From: an uncultured cyanobacterium
Lineage (GTDB): Bacteria > Cyanobacteriota > Cyanobacteriia > Phormidesmidales > Phormidesmidaceae
DNA: 14,829 nt
Assembly (NCBI GenBank): GCA_938029995.1
Contig: CALHGI010000276.1
Location: 1-14,829, forward strand
Direction: 5' to 3'
A model generated the notes under the pieces. The model did no database searches and was not told the DNA's origin. It saw nothing but the letters and a program-made list of their open reading frames with translations. Of this stretch, positions 4,914 to 12,928 are shown in pieces. Each line of letters starts with the position of its first letter. Position 1 is the stretch's first letter. Both the position numbers and the translations under genes were made by a program.

Positions 4914-7841
4914 ATGGTCCACACCCCTGTCGATATCAATCAGGTCAAAATTAATCAAGTTAAACAGTTAGCGGCCACTGGGCACTTTCGCTCCATCGCG
5001 CTGTGGCTCAACTATCCATTGGTGCCCCAGTCTATTTACGCCCGGGTCCAAACCGACCCATCTTACCCAGGCTACCTGCAGGTTTTACTTGAGTTTGAGC
5101 ACCCCCCCAAGCAAGACCCGCTCATTCGGCTCGTGTGCAACCGTCTGTGTCGGCTAGAGTCCTCCCTCATTCGCGGGGCCACCCTGATTGGCCGCACCAT
5201 AGGGACCGACCGACCCCTATGGCAGCAGCGGATAAAACTTCCCACCCGTCACCCACAAGTGGCCGCCCCCGCCCAAAAGACTGCATCCGCTCCCGCCAAA
5301 CCTACACCGCCCGTGGAAATGGCCCCCACGGAGCATCCCCCCATGGAGCACACCGTAGGGGCAATGTCCCCCACGGTTACTAGCACTGCTACCGCGACAG
5401 CGAACCCAGCCACCACCAGGCCTCTAGCCGCTCCATCAGCCCAGACCACAGCTCATCAAGAGTCGGACCAGGCCCCTGGAGACACTGCCACAGCTTCGCC
5501 TGAAGCCATTATCGCCGCCACCTATGGCAGTGACACATTGCTCAATGTGCCGTCCTATTTAGTCCCTCGGGGAGCTAACCACCCCGAGCGGCGCAGACGC
5601 CCCAATCGGGGTGCGGCTCCATCCCCAGTGGTGCAAATCCGTCCCGCCACGGTCGACATCACCAAAACCTCGATCCAGCGACGCACCCATCGCCGTCGTT
5701 TTGTGCCCAAGGCGGTGGTCGAGCAGCAGTTTAAGTATTTGAGGGCCATCGTAGTCACCGGTTCTGCGGCCGCCGCCTTTATTTTGGGCTGTATGACCGA
5801 AGCCATCACCTCTGAACGGGGTGAAATTGCCCAAAACGAAAAATCACCCTCCCTCCCAACATTTAACCAGGGCGGTTGGCGGCCCCTAGATCAGAGCGAT
5901 GTCCAGGAAATTGCCTATCGCTCCACCATGCGGTCACCGGCCATCCCCGCCGCCCTTGAAACGGTGGCCGTGATGCCCCATCAGCCCATTAGCGATCCAC
6001 AGGACCCCACCGTCACCCTCATCTTTGGGGGGGAAGTGCCCGTGGGGGATGTCCCCCTGCAAACCCCCGATGCCGTTGGTCAAGTCCTCGGTGACTTAGA
6101 CATCTTCCGAGAGGCCGATGTGGCCATGGTGGGCCTCGGCAATTCCCTTGCGATCGCAGACACCTCTTTACAGGAAAACTACCTGGACCGGACTCGCCCC
6201 GATGCCGTAGATTCCCTGCGCCAAGGGGGCATTGACATTGTGGGGTTAACCGGTAACCAGATCATGGACTATGGCCGTCAAGGCCTGACAGAAACCCTGG
6301 AAACCCTAGACAGCGCCGGCATCTATCGGGTGGGCGCTGGCCGCAATCATCAGGAAGCTCGCCGCCCAGAAGTGTTAGAAGTCAAGGGACAGCGCATTGC
6401 CTATTTGAACTACGCCCCCAATAGCGATGAGGCAGCCACCTTAGCCAAGGCGGGACTAAACATTCAAGAACGGAACAGCATTGTCGAAGACATTGCGGCG
6501 CTGCGGGAGGCCGTAGATTGGATTGTGGTGAATTATCGGTGGAATGGCGACCTAGAAACAGAACCCAGTACCCAGCAAGTCAACCTGTCTAGATCAGCCA
6601 TCGATGCGGGGGCCGATCTAGTCGTCGGCTATCATTCCCAGCAGATCCAGGGCGCTGAACTATACAAGTCTCGGGCCATTGTGTATGCCCTAGGGGACTT
6701 TATCTTTCAGGACAATCCCCTGGAAAATCACAACACCGCCACCCTGCGCGTTTCCCTACGGGATAAGCAAATGAAGGTTGAATTTCTCCCAGTTAGCGTC
6801 AGGGAAGCTCGACCGAAGGAAGCCTCTGGGGAAACCGCCCAAGCAATTTTGAAACAAATTCGTCAAGCATCTAATGCCTTGCCATCCCCCCTCCAGTTTC
6901 CAGCCATCTTAGACGCGGCTCCGAAACGGGAAACTTTATTGAAGCCAGACAAACCGCTGGCCCCAGTCAAATCCTTAGGGGAACTAGAACCTGGATTAGA
7001 CGACACCCCAAACTACGGGGACGAAGGATTTATCCCTGAATCAGAAGGCGTTGCCCCTCAACCATTCGACGTATTTGACCCCGCCCCCAACAGCTTTACA
7101 CCCGAAACATTTGAGCACCTTAGCCCCCAGCCAGATAGCTTGGCGCCAGAAGAAAGCTTTCAGCCCCATCAGTTCCAGCCCAGTGAATCAGAGGGCTGGA
7201 ATGAATCAGAAGGCTGGGGAGAGACCCTACGGGACAGTGCACCCCCACTTGACCATAGCCCCCTAGACCGTTTTAATAGCCAGCCTGATGAACCGGAAAC
7301 TGAGGCACCAGCCCCCAGTGAAAGCCTAGAGCCATCCACCGTACCAGTGGCCCCAACGCCAAAGCTAAATGGAGAGGAAGGTACCGAAACATCCACCGAT
7401 ACCCTCCTTAATCATCCCCCTAGCACCAATAACAGCGATGGCGCGCCCCAAGCCCTACCAGAGGAAAGCCCTGACCTAAGTAACGATGGCGCTAACAGCA
7501 GCGGTGGCGTTAACAAAGCCCAACCAGAGGAAAGCCCTGAAAAGCTTCTCCCAGAACAAAGTCCAGAAACAAACAATGACATCCTGCTACCCAGTGACGG
7601 GGAAACCTTGCCAGGTTACGACATGTTAGAAAACTGGGGCGAAAAATCATCCCCCCATGATGAGTTCAACCCCATCCAAGAACACTTAAACAGTGTGGAG
7701 TTATTGGACTTAGAGACCTCTGGCACCCTTTTACCAGCCGTTTCTGTAGAAGAAGACAATAGCGCCAAAGCCAGTGACGACAGAAACACATCGGAAGCGA
7801 TTTCTCCCCATGATGAGCCCTTGGTGGGTCCCCTCAGTTAA
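4914..7841 (+). CDS. CapA-family (poly-gamma-glutamate synthesis type) membrane-anchored protein with degenerate active site
   Basis: 975 residues. A conserved N-terminal module (about 1-97) is of a type I associate with cyanobacterial CapA-like proteins. Then come a Pro/Ala/Thr-rich linker (110-235), a basic stretch, one hydrophobic helix (about 275-293, YLRAIVVTGSAAAAFILGC), a CapA metallophosphatase-like domain (about 365-630), and a long acidic Pro/Ser/Glu tail (635-975) with short internal repeats. The CapA fold is clear from VTLIFGGEVPVGD, GLTETLETLDSAGIYRVGAG, KGQRIAYLNYAP, AIDAGADLVVGYHSQQIQG and IVYALGDFIF. Usual ligand positions are changed: GD to GE374, NLE to GLG (407-409), NNH to GNQ449, HWG to RWN (542-544), and GHHPH to GYHSQ (572-576). 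A non-catalytic envelope role is therefore likely. AGAGG lies only 3-7 nt before the ATG. It has its own promoter. Fold confidence is high; function unknown. Confidence 0.85.
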   Translation: MVHTPVDINQVKINQVKQLAATGHFRSIALWLNYPLVPQSIYARVQTDPSYPGYLQVLLEFEHPPKQDPLIRLVCNRLCRLESSLIRGATLIGRTIGTDRPLWQQRIKLPTRHPQVAAPAQKTASAPAKPTPPVEMAPTEHPPMEHTVGAMSPTVTSTATATANPATTRPLAAPSAQTTAHQESDQAPGDTATASPEAIIAATYGSDTLLNVPSYLVPRGANHPERRRRPNRGAAPSPVVQIRPATVDITKTSIQRRTHRRRFVPKAVVEQQFKYLRAIVVTGSAAAAFILGCMTEAITSERGEIAQNEKSPSLPTFNQGGWRPLDQSDVQEIAYRSTMRSPAIPAALETVAVMPHQPISDPQDPTVTLIFGGEVPVGDVPLQTPDAVGQVLGDLDIFREADVAMVGLGNSLAIADTSLQENYLDRTRPDAVDSLRQGGIDIVGLTGNQIMDYGRQGLTETLETLDSAGIYRVGAGRNHQEARRPEVLEVKGQRIAYLNYAPNSDEAATLAKAGLNIQERNSIVEDIAALREAVDWIVVNYRWNGDLETEPSTQQVNLSRSAIDAGADLVVGYHSQQIQGAELYKSRAIVYALGDFIFQDNPLENHNTATLRVSLRDKQMKVEFLPVSVREARPKEASGETAQAILKQIRQASNALPSPLQFPAILDAAPKRETLLKPDKPLAPVKSLGELEPGLDDTPNYGDEGFIPESEGVAPQPFDVFDPAPNSFTPETFEHLSPQPDSLAPEESFQPHQFQPSESEGWNESEGWGETLRDSAPPLDHSPLDRFNSQPDEPETEAPAPSESLEPSTVPVAPTPKLNGEEGTETSTDTLLNHPPSTNNSDGAPQALPEESPDLSNDGANSSGGVNKAQPEESPEKLLPEQSPETNNDILLPSDGETLPGYDMLENWGEKSSPHDEFNPIQEHLNSVELLDLETSGTLLPAVSVEEDNSAKASDDRNTSEAISPHDEPLVGPLS

Positions 7842-8335
7842 CGTTCCACCAACGGCCCCATAGATAACCTGAATCCTTGCACATCTTAATATTTGGCTAG
7901 CTCCTGGGAGAATTTACCACCCCCCTAGGATGGGTAGATCCCTGAGGTCGGTGTATCAATTATTTATCGCCAGACCCCACAGATATTATTTTGATGCACA
8001 ATCGCCAGTTTCCTGCTTGAGAAATCAGGCATCTGAGGGCCTTTAGAAAAGGATTTCGCCATACTCAATAGTACTTTTGAACTCAGTATTTGCACTGACT
8101 TGGATACAAGGGGTTTACCACTTCGCAGAAGATTCAGGTATACTTTTAATTTCCAACTTAATCCTTGTAGAGAACTGCTAATTACGGGGAAGTGCGCAGT
8201 TTTTTGAGATAAAAGACACATTCCTCAGCCGTTTTATACTGATGGGGTGCAAGGGCTCAGAAGAAAGAACGTAGGCAGATCAATAAAAAACGATCGGTCT
8301 TGGATTTTGTAATCTTTGTGAGATTTATAACCGCT
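7842..8335. other. Gene-poor spacer between the CapA-like and HTH genes
   Basis: No convincing gene. The longest frame is an 85-codon minus-strand frame at 7964-8221, without recognisable motifs or a start signal. The stretch is more AT-rich than its flanks. It holds a weak 8-bp stem at 8171-8203 (AGAACTGC with GCAGTTTT) with a 17-nt loop, and TATACT at 8235-8240 about 100 bp before the HTH gene, a possible -10 without a matching -35. No terminator is evident for the CapA-like gene. Confidence 0.5.
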
Positions 8336-8581
8336 ATGGGAAGGGCAGGAAAAGCACTAAAGCACGTACTTACTCAGTACGGAATTAGTCAAAATCGTTT
8401 AGCCGTAACAATGGGCGTAGCTCGTTCAACGGTCAATCAGTGGGTGAATGAGGTAAGCGATCCTCTGGCAGACTCTGTACCAGAGATCATTATTGCCCTA
8501 GAAACACTGGAGCCATCGGCCGCTAATATCTTCGTTAGCATGTACTTAGAGCGGGGCGCTGAAGCTGCCGCTGAACGCTAA
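8336..8581 (+). CDS. Small helix-turn-helix (XRE-like) DNA-binding protein
   Basis: 81 residues from ATG 8336; a TTG at 8300 would add 12 hydrophobic, unconserved residues and is not preferred. The helix-turn-helix spans about residues 17-37 (ISQNRLAVTMGVARSTVNQWV), with the recognition helix ARSTVNQWV. It is preceded by GRAGKALKHVLTQYG and followed by a helical segment with the pattern EIIIALETLEPSAANIFVSMYL. This resembles a family of about 80-residue stand-alone XRE-type proteins found widely in cyanobacteria. No partner domain or toxin gene is adjacent, so a toxin-antitoxin reading is unsupported. The TAA (8579-8581) interlocks with the TAG of the convergent propeller gene (CTAA, 8578-8581). 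The DNA targets are unknown. Confidence 0.87.
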   Translation: MGRAGKALKHVLTQYGISQNRLAVTMGVARSTVNQWVNEVSDPLADSVPEIIIALETLEPSAANIFVSMYLERGAEAAAER

Positions 8582-10050
8582 GGAATCCAGACAGGATTGA
8601 TGCCAGCAAAGGGAAATGCCTGAGGCTCAATCGACTGGGGCTGCTTGCTTAAGCGTGACTCAGATGTCTGGTAGAGCGGTAACAACCACATTTTTGAGGT
8701 TGCGATCGCAATTCCGTTATCCACCACCGCCGAGCTGTCTGCATTAGCACTCGGCACGCTCTCATCAAATAAAAGAGCCAGGCCATCAGGGGCAAGGCTC
8801 ATGTGGATCGAAGGCTGGGGCGGCAATGTCCAAAGCTTTTCGACCCTGTCAGTTTTCACATTAACCGCTGAAATAGAGGGCTGCACCTGATACGTGTCAC
8901 CCTCCAGCAACTCACTCGTCAAACAAAATAGAAGTTCACCAGTCGGGTCAAACTGGGCATCCAAAATCGCTCCAGTAACGTTGAGGAGTGGTTTTTCATC
9001 TCCCTGGTTTGACACCCAAAACAGGGACTGGGTGTAGCGTTTTTCCGGATCATCCTGGTTAAAACTCACCATGGCAGCAGCGGAACCGTTGTCAGCTACA
9101 TCCATGACCAATCCATATTGGGGCAAAAAATCTAGGATGTCCCCACTCTGTTCATTTTCAGCATCACTCAAAGCAATGATAGCCGTCCCTTCTCCCTGCT
9201 GCAGGAGTAGGGAATGACTATCCGGCGCAATAATAAAATCTCCCCCCGGCTCAGTTTCCAGAGGTCGGGGTTCCTCGCCTTGTCTCAACACCCAAGGACC
9301 AAAATCCCCCGGGTTACTACGATTAACCCGCTGGGCCACAATCGTTTGCCCATCCGGGGATAGATCAAACTTTAGATTTTGATACTGTTCACTATCCAGA
9401 ATTGTTTCAATCTGCCCCTTGGGCGAAGGTTGGTTACCCAACCCAGTGGTTACCGTATACAACTGCTGCATCTGCTGACCGCTCAGCTGACCGTCCACCG
9501 CCGCAAATAAAACCCGGTCTCCCTGGGTGTAGGGCTTAAAATCAAGCACAGTCCAATCCTGCGGAGTCAACGCCTCACTCCGCTGGTTGCTCAGGTTATA
9601 CAGCATCAACCGCCCCCGCTCGTCCCCGTCGATGCCAATGTAGACAAAGGCGAGATCGCGAGACTGAAAACTAGCCTCAAAGGGCGTAAATTTAGCCGCG
9701 TCTCCCCCAAAACGATCAACCGCCTGGGCCAGGCTGATCTTAAACTCGTTCCCATAGGGAGCCGGGAAGTTCAGGGTATAGGCCATCCGGCGTCCGGCCC
9801 AACTAAATCGCCCCGGCAACGGCGGCTCAATCGTCAGATTTTTCTCCACACTCGCCTGATCCATCGGACGGCTAAAGTTGAGCAAAAAGGAGGTTTCATC
9901 CGCCCCAATCTGGCGATCTTTCCAAGTAAAGTTCCGCACCTTAGAGGCCGCAGGGCCTCCCAGTAGAACCATGCCACTAATGACGACGGCTAGCACCACC
10001 ATGAGTGACTGAGCTAAACGATCGAGGGGTTGACGACGGGGTTTGGACAT
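8578..10050 (-). CDS. Membrane-anchored Ig-like and beta-propeller protein of unknown function
   Basis: 490 residues from ATG 10050. A basic start (MSKPRRQPLDR) precedes a hydrophobic segment about 14-33, acting as a signal anchor or signal peptide. Residues about 46-130 look like a bacterial Ig-like domain of the SbsA/Big_5 kind: FLLNFSRPMDQASVEKNLTI, then FSWAGRRMAYTLNF and FKISLAQAVDRFGG. The remainder is beta-strand-rich with recurring turns LSPDGQTI (230), IAPDSHSL (274), FDPTGELL (367) and LAPDGLAL (419), as in TolB/WD40-like propellers. It probably lies on the periplasmic side of the membrane, as a binding or scaffold protein. No catalytic motif is seen. It lies 157 bp downstream of the permease module on the same strand, and its stop interlocks with that of the HTH gene. 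I cannot name a function. Confidence 0.82.
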   Translation of the reverse strand: MSKPRRQPLDRLAQSLMVVLAVVISGMVLLGGPAASKVRNFTWKDRQIGADETSFLLNFSRPMDQASVEKNLTIEPPLPGRFSWAGRRMAYTLNFPAPYGNEFKISLAQAVDRFGGDAAKFTPFEASFQSRDLAFVYIGIDGDERGRLMLYNLSNQRSEALTPQDWTVLDFKPYTQGDRVLFAAVDGQLSGQQMQQLYTVTTGLGNQPSPKGQIETILDSEQYQNLKFDLSPDGQTIVAQRVNRSNPGDFGPWVLRQGEEPRPLETEPGGDFIIAPDSHSLLLQQGEGTAIIALSDAENEQSGDILDFLPQYGLVMDVADNGSAAAMVSFNQDDPEKRYTQSLFWVSNQGDEKPLLNVTGAILDAQFDPTGELLFCLTSELLEGDTYQVQPSISAVNVKTDRVEKLWTLPPQPSIHMSLAPDGLALLFDESVPSANADSSAVVDNGIAIATSKMWLLPLYQTSESRLSKQPQSIEPQAFPFAGINPVWIP

Positions 10051-10207
10051 GAAAAAGATGGACCAAGTTAGAAAAGAACCGCTGCGGAATTAAGCGATGA
10101 ACTGCTCGGTTAGATAAGCAACAACACTATCCTGCAAATGAAATCATCCCAAGGCTCAGCAACGCCCCAGCTGTCACAAAACCAGGCTAAACCTTAAAGC
10201 CAAAACT

Positions 10208-10993
10208 TTAGTACTCATAAGGATTACGGGGTTCAGGAATGGTTTCAAGCTTAGTGGGTTCAATGGTGAGCTGGCGCTGACCACCAATGGTGGCCGTGAC
10301 CATTTTCCCTTCCACCTCTAGCCAGGTGTCGGGGGCGTAAGCCTGGCGAGATACGGCTAGCTGTACCGGCAGTCCCACAGGATATGCATCCGCTGCACAA
10401 CAGGTTAAGACAAAGCGCGACAGCATTAGGTACCCTTCAGGCCAGTCATCAGGATGAATCACAAACCCTGATACTTTCACCGACTGCCCTGTATAAGCAT
10501 CGGGTTCTGGATAAACGTTTAGGGTCCGGACCCAGTCGATCACCGTACGATCTTCAGAGGCCGTCTGGCGAACAAAGCGTTGCGGCTGCGACCGTGTCAG
10601 AGTCAAGCTGTCGGATATCCCCCGCTGGATTGCCGCATCACTAGCAAAGGCCTGGGGGGTATAAATCAATGCCACCACCGCCACCGCCAATAGAATAAAA
10701 CTACTCACTTGGGGCGGTAAAAGTGTGGTGTGGCCAGCGGTATCCCGAGCTATCGTCTGCTTTTGAACCAGCTTAAAACCAGCCATCACCAGCAGTACGA
10801 TGGCGGCCCCATTGGCTAGCCACATATAGTCCGGGTGGAGCAACAGAAATAATTTGCCCGTGATCCAGTATCGGAATAAAACCAAACTCCAGGCCAGCAG
10901 CACGAGGACGTCTAACAATTTAGACTGGCGATACCAGGCTGTTGAACCCTTTCTAGGAGCTGTAGCGGGTTTACGGGGCCGTTTAACTGACAT
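10208..10993 (-). CDS. TIGR03943/DUF1980 family putative permease subunit
   Basis: 261 residues from ATG 10993. A basic N-terminus is followed by about three hydrophobic segments (26-40, 55-77, 96-115). A soluble C-terminal domain carries the family signature GFVIHPDD...YLMLSRFVLTCCAADAYPVGL (176-208), with the paired cysteines C198-C199. Length and order match the B. subtilis YcgQ-like family that is nearly always paired with a YcgR-type permease. Here its start overlaps the end of the permease gene by 11 bp, indicating translational coupling and a joint complex in the membrane. The substrate of this module is not established; the CC pair would fit a metal or metalloid ligand, which is inference. 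Confidence 0.9.
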   Translation of the reverse strand: MSVKRPRKPATAPRKGSTAWYRQSKLLDVLVLLAWSLVLFRYWITGKLFLLLHPDYMWLANGAAIVLLVMAGFKLVQKQTIARDTAGHTTLLPPQVSSFILLAVAVVALIYTPQAFASDAAIQRGISDSLTLTRSQPQRFVRQTASEDRTVIDWVRTLNVYPEPDAYTGQSVKVSGFVIHPDDWPEGYLMLSRFVLTCCAADAYPVGLPVQLAVSRQAYAPDTWLEVEGKMVTATIGGQRQLTIEPTKLETIPEPRNPYEY

Positions 10994-11987
10994 AGAAATT
11001 CATGAATAGGGTCAGAATAAAGCACAGCTGTGCCGCCAAGACAAAAATGTAAAAAATCGCCCTCGGCTTAAACACCGTCAATAACAGCCCAATATTTTTC
11101 AGGTCGATCATCGGACCAAACACTAAAAACGCAAGCTGGGCACCGGTGGTAAATGTGGCCGCAAACGATAAAGCGAAAAACGAGTCAACGGTGGAACAGA
11201 TAGATACAACGGCCGCCAACAGCATCATAGCCAAAATTGAGGTCACGAAGTTTTGCCCTAGGGCCAAAATCCATTCCCTCGGCACGGCCACCTGAACAAA
11301 GGCGGCAATGGCACTGCCCATGATTAACACAGCCCCCAGCTCCTTTAGCTCCTGCACCATGTTATCGAGGGCAAGCTGTAGCTTAACCACCATGGGCTGG
11401 GCCGGAGGACTGGCAATCAAAGATTGGGCAGACGGATCATCCAGTTTGAGGGGTGTGCCATCGGACCGCATCAGAAACGTTCCTGAGCGCAGTAAAGGAT
11501 TGGCCGGGGCAGAAGGCGGCCTCAACTTGGGCATTTGCCTGGCCACCGCTGGCTGTAGCAGGGGTCTCATATCCCGCTGATGGCTAAAAACCCAAGCAAT
11601 GGTAACGGCTATCAGCAGAGTAAACCCCACCCGGAGGAATACAATTTCAGGCTGATCACGAAAGGCCACCCAGGTGGCCCAAAACACCACTGGGTTAATG
11701 GTGGGAGCCGCCAGCAAAAAACCAATGGACACCGAAGAGGGAGCCCCTTGCAAAATAAGTCGCCTGGCCACGGGCACATTGCCACATTCACAAACCGGAA
11801 AGAATACCCCCATTAGGCTGCCAGCCAAAGCACCCAGCAACGGGCTCTTCGGCAAAAATTTAATCAGGGTGCGTTCGTTCACAAAGAACAACAGCAGACT
11901 GGAAAACGCCACACCAATTAATAAAAAAGGAATGGCCTCCACCAAAAGGCTGAAGAAAAGCGTCAGGCCATTACTAAATTTCTCCAT
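10983..11987 (-). CDS. YcgR/ArsP-type permease (DUF318, PF03773 family)
   Basis: 334 residues from ATG 11987 with about eight hydrophobic stretches. The family motif FFPVCECGNVPVARRLI (62-78) includes C66-E-C68-G-N. It is followed by GAPSSVSIGFLLAAPTINPVVFWATW, and in the second half by SICSTVDSFFALSFAATF (262-279) and FGPMIDLKNIGLLL (290-303). The two halves are split by a polar cytoplasmic loop (about 138-200). Related ArsP proteins export organoarsenicals and others are linked to metals. The partner here is a DUF1980 protein rather than an ars operon, so arsenic is not implied. First gene of a two-gene unit, and possibly transcribed on into the Ig/propeller gene. AGG lies about 10 nt before the ATG. 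Confidence 0.92.
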   Translation of the reverse strand: MEKFSNGLTLFFSLLVEAIPFLLIGVAFSSLLLFFVNERTLIKFLPKSPLLGALAGSLMGVFFPVCECGNVPVARRLILQGAPSSVSIGFLLAAPTINPVVFWATWVAFRDQPEIVFLRVGFTLLIAVTIAWVFSHQRDMRPLLQPAVARQMPKLRPPSAPANPLLRSGTFLMRSDGTPLKLDDPSAQSLIASPPAQPMVVKLQLALDNMVQELKELGAVLIMGSAIAAFVQVAVPREWILALGQNFVTSILAMMLLAAVVSICSTVDSFFALSFAATFTTGAQLAFLVFGPMIDLKNIGLLLTVFKPRAIFYIFVLAAQLCFILTLFMNFYVS

Positions 11988-12031
11988 GGGTGGGATGCCT
12001 AAACCTTAAGGACTGCTGCAATTGGCAAATC

Positions 12032-12060
12032 ATTCTACAAAAAATACATGCTGTGTCTAA
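12032..12060 (-). promoter_or_regulatory. Possible promoter of the permease operon
   Basis: On the minus strand TAGAAT (12032-12037) lies 17 bp downstream of TTAGAC, 45 bp before the permease ATG. The -10 is fair and the -35 poor. AATCATT (12028-12034) overlaps the -10 and matches only the core of a cyanobacterial Zur box; the flanks do not form a palindrome. Confidence 0.3.
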
Positions 12061-12190
12061 CAATTTTTTCCAGGGTTGATTGGGCCCATAAACCGATGAA
12101 GAAAAGGAAACCTCAATGCCAGGATTTTTAGATTAAAACATCCCAGGACCACCATGCCCGTAATTTCTAATGGGCAACTCCCCCCATGTC

Positions 12191-12928
12191 TCACCACAGG
12201 GAAATTTGGCTGACACTGATATTGCCTGAAAAGCAAACATCCACATCAGCACCAGGATCGCGCTGACGCTCTTGGTAGTTGCCGGTATACCGAAACTGTC
12301 CCGAGTCAAGACTGGACGATGTGGGTAAAGGCTGGGTACACACCGGGCAAAAAACAATGTCTGGTTCAGGGGCGGACGAAGCCACAGAAGGTAGATTGAC
12401 GTTCCAAAACTGCCCTGGGTTTAGGGGGCGCTCCATCAACATATTCAGCACACGGGCCACACGGTGCGCAGCCCGCTCCCAGTCAATGACCGTATTTCTG
12501 GACTTGTAATGGGAAATGGCGATGGCTGGAATCCGCAAAAGTGTAGCTTCGCGGGCAGCGGCGACGGTCCCGGACACATAGATATCAGCCCCAAGATTGC
12601 CACCGTCATTGATGCCCGATAGGACCCAACCTAGCTGGGGATAGAGATGATGGGCCACCCGAGTGCAGTCAGCGGGCGTCCCACCAATGGCGTAATGTTG
12701 CTCGGCTCTCTGCTCGACGGAGAGGGGCCTACCACCACGATTGATTTGGTGGCTACAGCCTGAGAGATGCTGATCGGGGGCGATAATCCCCACGGATAGG
12801 CCGGAATTATGGGGGGCATCTCCGACAGATGTAGGCCGTTCTAGCTTAATTAAAGCCTGGTACAGGGCTTGAATCCCTGGAGCATCAATGCCGTCGTCAT
12901 TGGTCAGCGCAATAGTCTTAGGATTCAT
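12191..12928 (-). CDS. surE: 5'-nucleotidase / phosphatase SurE
   Basis: A metal-dependent phosphatase releasing phosphate from nucleoside monophosphates and related substrates; cytoplasmic. From ATG 12928 it has 245 residues. The metal site is TNDDG (Asp11, Asp12), with Ser56 in APDQHLSGCSHQ and Asn107 in LSGINDGGNLG. YAIGGTPADCTRVA and YVSGTVAAAREA are strongly conserved. The C-terminus VDVCFSGNISVSQISL is of the cyanobacterial type. Residues about 30-44 (ERPTSVGDAPHNSGL) look like an insertion between helix 1 and the following strand. ATG 12928 is preferred over GTG 12931 because TGATG overlaps the dapF stop, typical of translational coupling. It is downstream of dapF in one unit. Identification is firm. 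Confidence 0.95.
   Translation of the reverse strand: MNPKTIALTNDDGIDAPGIQALYQALIKLERPTSVGDAPHNSGLSVGIIAPDQHLSGCSHQINRGGRPLSVEQRAEQHYAIGGTPADCTRVAHHLYPQLGWVLSGINDGGNLGADIYVSGTVAAAREATLLRIPAIAISHYKSRNTVIDWERAAHRVARVLNMLMERPLNPGQFWNVNLPSVASSAPEPDIVFCPVCTQPLPTSSSLDSGQFRYTGNYQERQRDPGADVDVCFSGNISVSQISLW

Noticed and set aside
8171..8205. Intrinsic terminator for the CapA-like gene
   Set aside because: The stem is weak (8 bp with a G-U pair, 17-nt loop), the T-run is inside the stem, and it lies about 330 bp past the stop.
8336..8581. Antitoxin of a toxin-antitoxin pair
   Set aside because: The HTH protein resembles stand-alone cyanobacterial members and no small toxin-like gene is adjacent on either side.
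10178..10200. Terminator hairpin after the DUF1980 gene
   Set aside because: GGCT...AGCC gives only a 4-bp stem without a proper T-tract.
12024..12038. Zur box upstream of the permease operon
   Set aside because: Only the AATCATT core matches; three of the outer four base pairs break the palindrome.
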